A stretch of DNA of 55,842 bases, taken from positions 1 to 55,842 of the forward strand of contig JAFQLB010000076.1 of NCBI GenBank assembly GCA_017396675.1, given 5' to 3'. Positions 51,813 through 55,842 of this stretch are shown piece after piece. A program made the position numbers and the translations under genes. The notes beneath the pieces were generated by a model, which saw only the letters and a list, made by a program, of their open reading frames with translations, searched no databases and was not told the DNA's origin. This DNA comes from Lachnospiraceae bacterium (GTDB lineage: Bacteria > Bacillota > Clostridia > Lachnospirales > Lachnospiraceae). Every line of letters starts with the position of its first letter. Position 1 is the stretch's first letter.

Positions 51813-52415
51813 ATGGGAGAGAAATCGGAACAAAAAAGACTTTATATCCTGGAAAAAGCGGCAGGCGTGTTTGCAGCCAAGGGATTTCGTGCGGTATCCA
51901 TGAAGGATATCGTAGATGCCTGTGAAATCAGCCGGGGCGGTCTGTATCTGTATTACTCCGGAACGGAGGAGATCTTCCGGGATGTGTTGAAGCTGCGGCT
52001 GGAAGCAGAGGATGAAGCCTCCGTTTCCGGTGTCGGTGCGGACACTGCCATGGCGGACCTGCTGCTGCTGTTTCTGAAGGAACAGAAGAAGGAGATCCTC
52101 AGGAAGAAGAACAGCCTGACGGTAGCGGCCTACGAATACTATTTCGCCCATCCCACGGGGAGAGGAGCCGGACAGCGGGAAGAGAATATGCTCAAGCAGC
52201 AGTTCGATACGGCCTTGAAGGTGCTTAGGAAAATACTGGAAGAGGGTGTGGCGCGGGGAGAGTTTTACTGCGAGGACTGCAGATCCACTGCCACCAGTAT
52301 GATGTATGCGCTGGAAGGAATGAAGATCTGTGCAAGGACCTTCGGACTGACGGAGGCACGTCTGGACAAGGAGCTTTTGTACCTGCTGGAAGGAATCGTG
52401 TTGGAGGATGCTTAA
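51813..52415 (+). CDS. TetR/AcrR-family transcriptional regulator
   Basis: A 200-aa one-component regulator. The N-terminal helix-turn-helix is typical (AGVFAAKGFRAVSMKDIVDA, then ISRGGLYLYYSGTEEIF, residues of about 13-55). The C-terminal helical ligand domain is not diagnostic of any inducer. GGGGAAGG lies about 8 nt before ATG 51813. It sits between a hypothetical gene and purL. A role in controlling purL is not implied by anything seen. Confidence 0.9.
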   Translation: MGEKSEQKRLYILEKAAGVFAAKGFRAVSMKDIVDACEISRGGLYLYYSGTEEIFRDVLKLRLEAEDEASVSGVGADTAMADLLLLFLKEQKKEILRKKNSLTVAAYEYYFAHPTGRGAGQREENMLKQQFDTALKVLRKILEEGVARGEFYCEDCRSTATSMMYALEGMKICARTFGLTEARLDKELLYLLEGIVLEDA

Positions 52416-52481
52416 GCGTATCTGCCGGAGAGAAGTATTTTGGCGTTTTGGAAGAATGAATCACCTACAGGGAGGACAAAC

Positions 52482-55400
52482 ATGGGAAATGTAAAAAGGA
52501 TTTATGTGGAGAAAAAAAGATCCTTTGCAGTCAAAGCCAGAGAATTGGAGGAGGAAATCGCGGGATACTTAGGCATCAGAAGCGTTACCGGTGTCAGGGT
52601 TCTGATACGTTACGACATAGAGGGGATTAGCGAAGATGTTTTTGAAACCGCCTGCAACCGGGTATTTTCGGAGCCGCCGGTAGATCTGTTATACAGGGAG
52701 ACACCGGAGCTTCCCGGACACTGCAGAGTGTTCAGTGTGGAATATCTGCCCGGGCAGTTTGATCAGAGAGCCGATTCTGCGGTTCAGTGTGTACAGTTTT
52801 TGAAGGAGGATGAAAATCCCATTATCAGGACGGCGGTTACCTACGTGATAGAAGGCGACGTCAGCGATGAAGAATTCGAACGAATAAAGAGTTACTGCAT
52901 CAATCCGGTAGACTCCAGAGAAACGGGAATGGAGAAGCCGGATACTTTAGTGACCATTTCTCCCGAACCTGAAGATATCAGAATCTTGGACGGCTTTAAG
53001 GATATGGACGAGGAGGAACTAAAGGAGCTGTATGATTCTCTGGGACTTGCCATGACGTTTCGGGATTTTGAACACATCCGCAGTTATTTTGCAGGGGAGG
53101 AGAACAGAGATCCTTCCATGACGGAGATCCGCGTACTGGATACCTATTGGTCGGACCATTGCCGCCATACCACATTTTCCACGGAGTTGAAAAGTGTGGA
53201 ATTTGAGGAAGGGTATTACAGAACCCCTATCGAAACCACGTATCAGAGTTACCTGGATACCAGGGAGGAGATCTTTGAAGGAAGGGAAGACAAGTACGTC
53301 TGCCTCATGGATATTGCGCTGATGGCCATGCGAAAGCTGCGTCGGGAAGGAAAGCTGCAGGATATGGAGGTGTCGGAGGAGATCAACGCCTGCTCCGTCA
53401 TTGTGCCTGTGGAAATGGAATATGATGAGGGACCGGTGACGGAGGAGTGGCTGGTATTTTTCAAAAACGAGACCCATAATCACCCTACGGAGATCGAGCC
53501 CTTCGGCGGTGCCGCCACCTGCCTGGGAGGTGCCATAAGGGATCCTCTTTCCGGTCGGGGATACGTTTATCAGGCGATGCGGGTAACGGGAGCGGCGGAT
53601 CCCACAAGGCCGGTTTCAGAGACCTTGAAGGGAAAGCTTTCCCAGAAAAAACTGGTGCGGGGAGCCGCCGCGGGATATTCCTCCTACGGCAACCAGGTGG
53701 GGCTTGCCACCGGCTATGTAAAAGAAATATATCATCCCGGCTATGTGGCCAAGCGTATGGAGATTGGTGCCGTTATGGGAGCCGCACCCCGTAAGAATGT
53801 GGTCAGACTGTCCTCCGCACCGGGAGATGTGATCGTTCTGCTGGGCGGTCGTACCGGTCGGGACGGCTGCGGAGGAGCCACCGGATCTTCCAAGGTACAT
53901 ACACAGATGAGTATCGAAACCTGCGGTGCGGAGGTACAGAAGGGAAATGCACCTACGGAGCGCAAAATACAGAGATTGTTCCGCCGTCCCGAGGTGAGCC
54001 GTCTGATCAAGAAATGCAACGACTTCGGTGCGGGCGGTGTTTCCGTTGCCATTGGTGAGCTGGCTGACGGTCTGATCGTGGATCTTGATAAAGTACCGAA
54101 GAAATATGAGGGTCTGGACGGTACGGAGCTTGCCATTTCCGAATCTCAGGAGAGAATGGCAGTGGTACTGGATCCGGCCCATACAGAGGCCTTTCTTGCC
54201 TATGCGAAGGAAGAAAATCTGGAGGCCGCCAAGGTGGCTGTGGTGACACGGGAGCCCCGATTGGTGCTGCAGTGGAGAGGCCGTACCATCGTTAATATTT
54301 CCAGAGCCTTTCTGGATACCAACGGTGCCCACCAGGAGACGGATGTCAGGGTGGAGATCCCGGAGGAGAAGGATTGCTGCCTGGAAGATATTTGTGTTCC
54401 TGCAGTGGCAGAAGCCCTGGAAGGAGAGGATATCCGGGGGGCGTGGCTTGCCTTGCTGAAGGATCTGAATGTCTGTTCTCAGAAGGGACTGGTGGAGATG
54501 TTTGATTCTTCCATCGGTGCAGGCAGTGTGCTGATGCCCTACGGGGGAAAGTATCAGCTGACAGAAACACAGACCATGATAGCCAAGTTGCCGACATTGT
54601 CGGGCAGGACAAATGCGGTTACATTGATGAGCTATGGCTTTGATCCTTACCTGTCCCAGTGGAGTCCGTATCACGGAGCTATCTATGCAGTGACGGAGTC
54701 CGTGGCCAAAATTGTGGCCTCCGGAGGCGATTACAAAACCATCCGTTTCTCTTTCCAGGAATATTTCCGACGAATGACGGAAGATCCCGCCAGGTGGAGT
54801 CAACCCTTTGCGGCATTGCTGGGGGCTTATGATGCACAGATCGGATACGGATTGCCCGCCATCGGAGGAAAGGACAGTATGTCCGGTACCTTTGATACCA
54901 TTGACGTGCCGCCCACACTGGTATCCTTTGCCGTGAACGTGGCTCACAGCGATCATGTTATTACACCGGAGCTGAAAGCGCCCGGCAATCAGCTGGTGCG
55001 CTTTGTGATAGAAAAGGATGAATTCGGGGTGCCCGTCTATGCAAGGGTGATGGAGATGTATGAAGAGATCCATCGACTGATCAGGGATAAGGTGATCGTT
55101 TCGGCCTATGCCGTGGACAGTAAGGGAGCAGCGGCGGCCATCAGCAAAATGGCCTTCGGGAACGGACTGGGTGTGGCTGTGGCGGACAATGTGGAAGTGA
55201 AATCTTTGTTCCGCAGCGGTCTGGGTGATATTATTGCGGAGATCGACAGCAGCAAACCGGATCGGATTGACTGTGAATACGAGGTCATCGGAAGTGTTAC
55301 GAAGGAAGCGGAGTTCACCTGCGGGGATGCTGTTATTTCTCTCGGGGAGGCAGTGGAGAGCTGGAAGAGCACTTTGGAAAAGGTCTTTCCCACCAAAGGA

Positions 55401-55842
55401 AAGGAAACTCATGGATCTGCAGCTGCCTCCCCGGAGATACCTCTTTATCGGGCAGACAATCTATATATTTGCAAGCATAAGACGGCAAGGCCCAGAGTGT
55501 TTATTCCCGTATTTCCGGGAACCAACTGTGAGTACGACAGTGCCGCGGCATTCCTTCGGGCGGGAGCTGATGTGGAGACAAGAATCTTTAGGAATCTGTC
55601 TGCGGAGGATATCAGACAGTCCGTAGATGCCTTTGAGAAAGAGATCATCAAGGCGCAGATCATTATGTTCCCAGGCGGTTTTTCCGCAGGCGACGAGCCT
55701 GACGGCAGTGCCAAATTCTTTGACACCGCCTTTCAGCAGGAAAGGATCAGGGAGGCAGTGATGAAGCTGCTGCAGGAAAGAGACGGTCTCTGTCTGGGTA
55801 TCTGCAACGGATTCCAGGCACTGATCAAGCTGGGACTGGTTC
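52482..55842 (+). CDS. purL: Phosphoribosylformylglycinamidine synthase, single-chain PurL, 3' end cut by window edge
   Basis: About 1120 residues are visible. This is the long form that joins FGAM synthetase and glutamine amidotransferase in one chain and turns FGAR into FGAM in purine synthesis. SDHCRHTTF near residue 225 and NETHNHPTEIEPFGGAATC mark the PurL core. The second AIRS-like half contains GGKDSMSGTF. The amidotransferase domain starts at about 1008 (FIPVFPGTNCEYD), and the catalytic Cys lies in CLGICNGFQ just before the edge. AGGGAGG is about 6 nt before ATG 52482. No purine riboswitch is visible in the 66-bp leader. Confidence 0.97.
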   Translation, partial: MGNVKRIYVEKKRSFAVKARELEEEIAGYLGIRSVTGVRVLIRYDIEGISEDVFETACNRVFSEPPVDLLYRETPELPGHCRVFSVEYLPGQFDQRADSAVQCVQFLKEDENPIIRTAVTYVIEGDVSDEEFERIKSYCINPVDSRETGMEKPDTLVTISPEPEDIRILDGFKDMDEEELKELYDSLGLAMTFRDFEHIRSYFAGEENRDPSMTEIRVLDTYWSDHCRHTTFSTELKSVEFEEGYYRTPIETTYQSYLDTREEIFEGREDKYVCLMDIALMAMRKLRREGKLQDMEVSEEINACSVIVPVEMEYDEGPVTEEWLVFFKNETHNHPTEIEPFGGAATCLGGAIRDPLSGRGYVYQAMRVTGAADPTRPVSETLKGKLSQKKLVRGAAAGYSSYGNQVGLATGYVKEIYHPGYVAKRMEIGAVMGAAPRKNVVRLSSAPGDVIVLLGGRTGRDGCGGATGSSKVHTQMSIETCGAEVQKGNAPTERKIQRLFRRPEVSRLIKKCNDFGAGGVSVAIGELADGLIVDLDKVPKKYEGLDGTELAISESQERMAVVLDPAHTEAFLAYAKEENLEAAKVAVVTREPRLVLQWRGRTIVNISRAFLDTNGAHQETDVRVEIPEEKDCCLEDICVPAVAEALEGEDIRGAWLALLKDLNVCSQKGLVEMFDSSIGAGSVLMPYGGKYQLTETQTMIAKLPTLSGRTNAVTLMSYGFDPYLSQWSPYHGAIYAVTESVAKIVASGGDYKTIRFSFQEYFRRMTEDPARWSQPFAALLGAYDAQIGYGLPAIGGKDSMSGTFDTIDVPPTLVSFAVNVAHSDHVITPELKAPGNQLVRFVIEKDEFGVPVYARVMEMYEEIHRLIRDKVIVSAYAVDSKGAAAAISKMAFGNGLGVAVADNVEVKSLFRSGLGDIIAEIDSSKPDRIDCEYEVIGSVTKEAEFTCGDAVISLGEAVESWKSTLEKVFPTKGKETHGSAAASPEIPLYRADNLYICKHKTARPRVFIPVFPGTNCEYDSAAAFLRAGADVETRIFRNLSAEDIRQSVDAFEKEIIKAQIIMFPGGFSAGDEPDGSAKFFDTAFQQERIREAVMKLLQERDGLCLGICNGFQALIKLGLV

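Noticed and set aside
53616..55412. 598-codon open frame on the minus strand
   Set aside because: It is the antisense of purL, whose motifs are unambiguous. The predicted protein has no recognisable domain.

Overview
The window looks like chromosome from an endospore-forming, anaerobic Clostridia bacterium, most likely a Lachnospiraceae. Evidence: the sporulation genes spoVAD and spoVAE, a PheB/ThrR-type ACT regulator, truncated KdpD-type kinases, single-chain PurL, strong AGGAGG ribosome-binding sites, consensus TTGACA-N17-TATAAT promoters, and a four-gene operon of the kind I remember only from Lachnospiraceae (DUF5717/DUF5716 names recalled, not checked). No phage, IS element, CRISPR array or rRNA was seen. 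Gene density is high. The largest stretch without a gene is 22627-23583.

Layout. 1-6721: a metal/cofactor-type cluster. A MobA-like nucleotidyltransferase (cut by the window edge) and a lipoprotein binding protein run leftward. A FecCD permease, an ABC ATPase, a SAM methyltransferase, a P-loop NTPase and a MATE exporter run rightward. 6831-8851: purine salvage (apt plus an NCS2 purine permease). 9045-12501: spoVAD and spoVAE, separated by ridA, a shikimate-kinase-like gene and an EamA transporter. 12641-18217: a DUF1653 protein, an unusual SfsA-MutY fusion, a GT2 glycosyltransferase, a lipid kinase and glyA. 18348-22626: the aspartate/threonine branch (thrR-like regulator, hom, a phosphoglycerate-mutase-superfamily protein that probably replaces homoserine kinase, aspartokinase).

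22627-23583 has no normal-length gene. It holds a perfect consensus promoter, about 520 bp of purine-rich DNA carrying 15 GTAC motifs, and a 13-bp hairpin at its end. I regard this as a candidate undescribed noncoding RNA or DNA-site array. 23584-28368: a membrane-anchored GH3 enzyme, a metal-binding HMA protein, a P1B-type ATPase, a permuted papain-like hydrolase and a DtxR-family regulator. Divergent from the regulator is a promoter overlapped by DtxR-like half-sites that drives a 26-codon ORF closed by a strong terminator.

28960-39037: KdpDE-like two-component genes without kdpFABC, cysK, a membrane-anchored hypothetical, tRNA-Val and tRNA-Met, an M19 dipeptidase, an orphan hypothetical, mntP, a Cache chemoreceptor and a secreted-type peptidoglycan-binding protein. 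39181-46200: a four-gene operon of unknown function (1199-aa protein, actin/Hsp70-like protein, helical-repeat protein, coiled-coil membrane protein). This is the best candidate for a new multi-protein system. 46488-55842: a SEC-C protein, vanZ-hflX, a large cNMP-binding-domain protein, a hypothetical, a TetR regulator and purL, which runs off the right edge.
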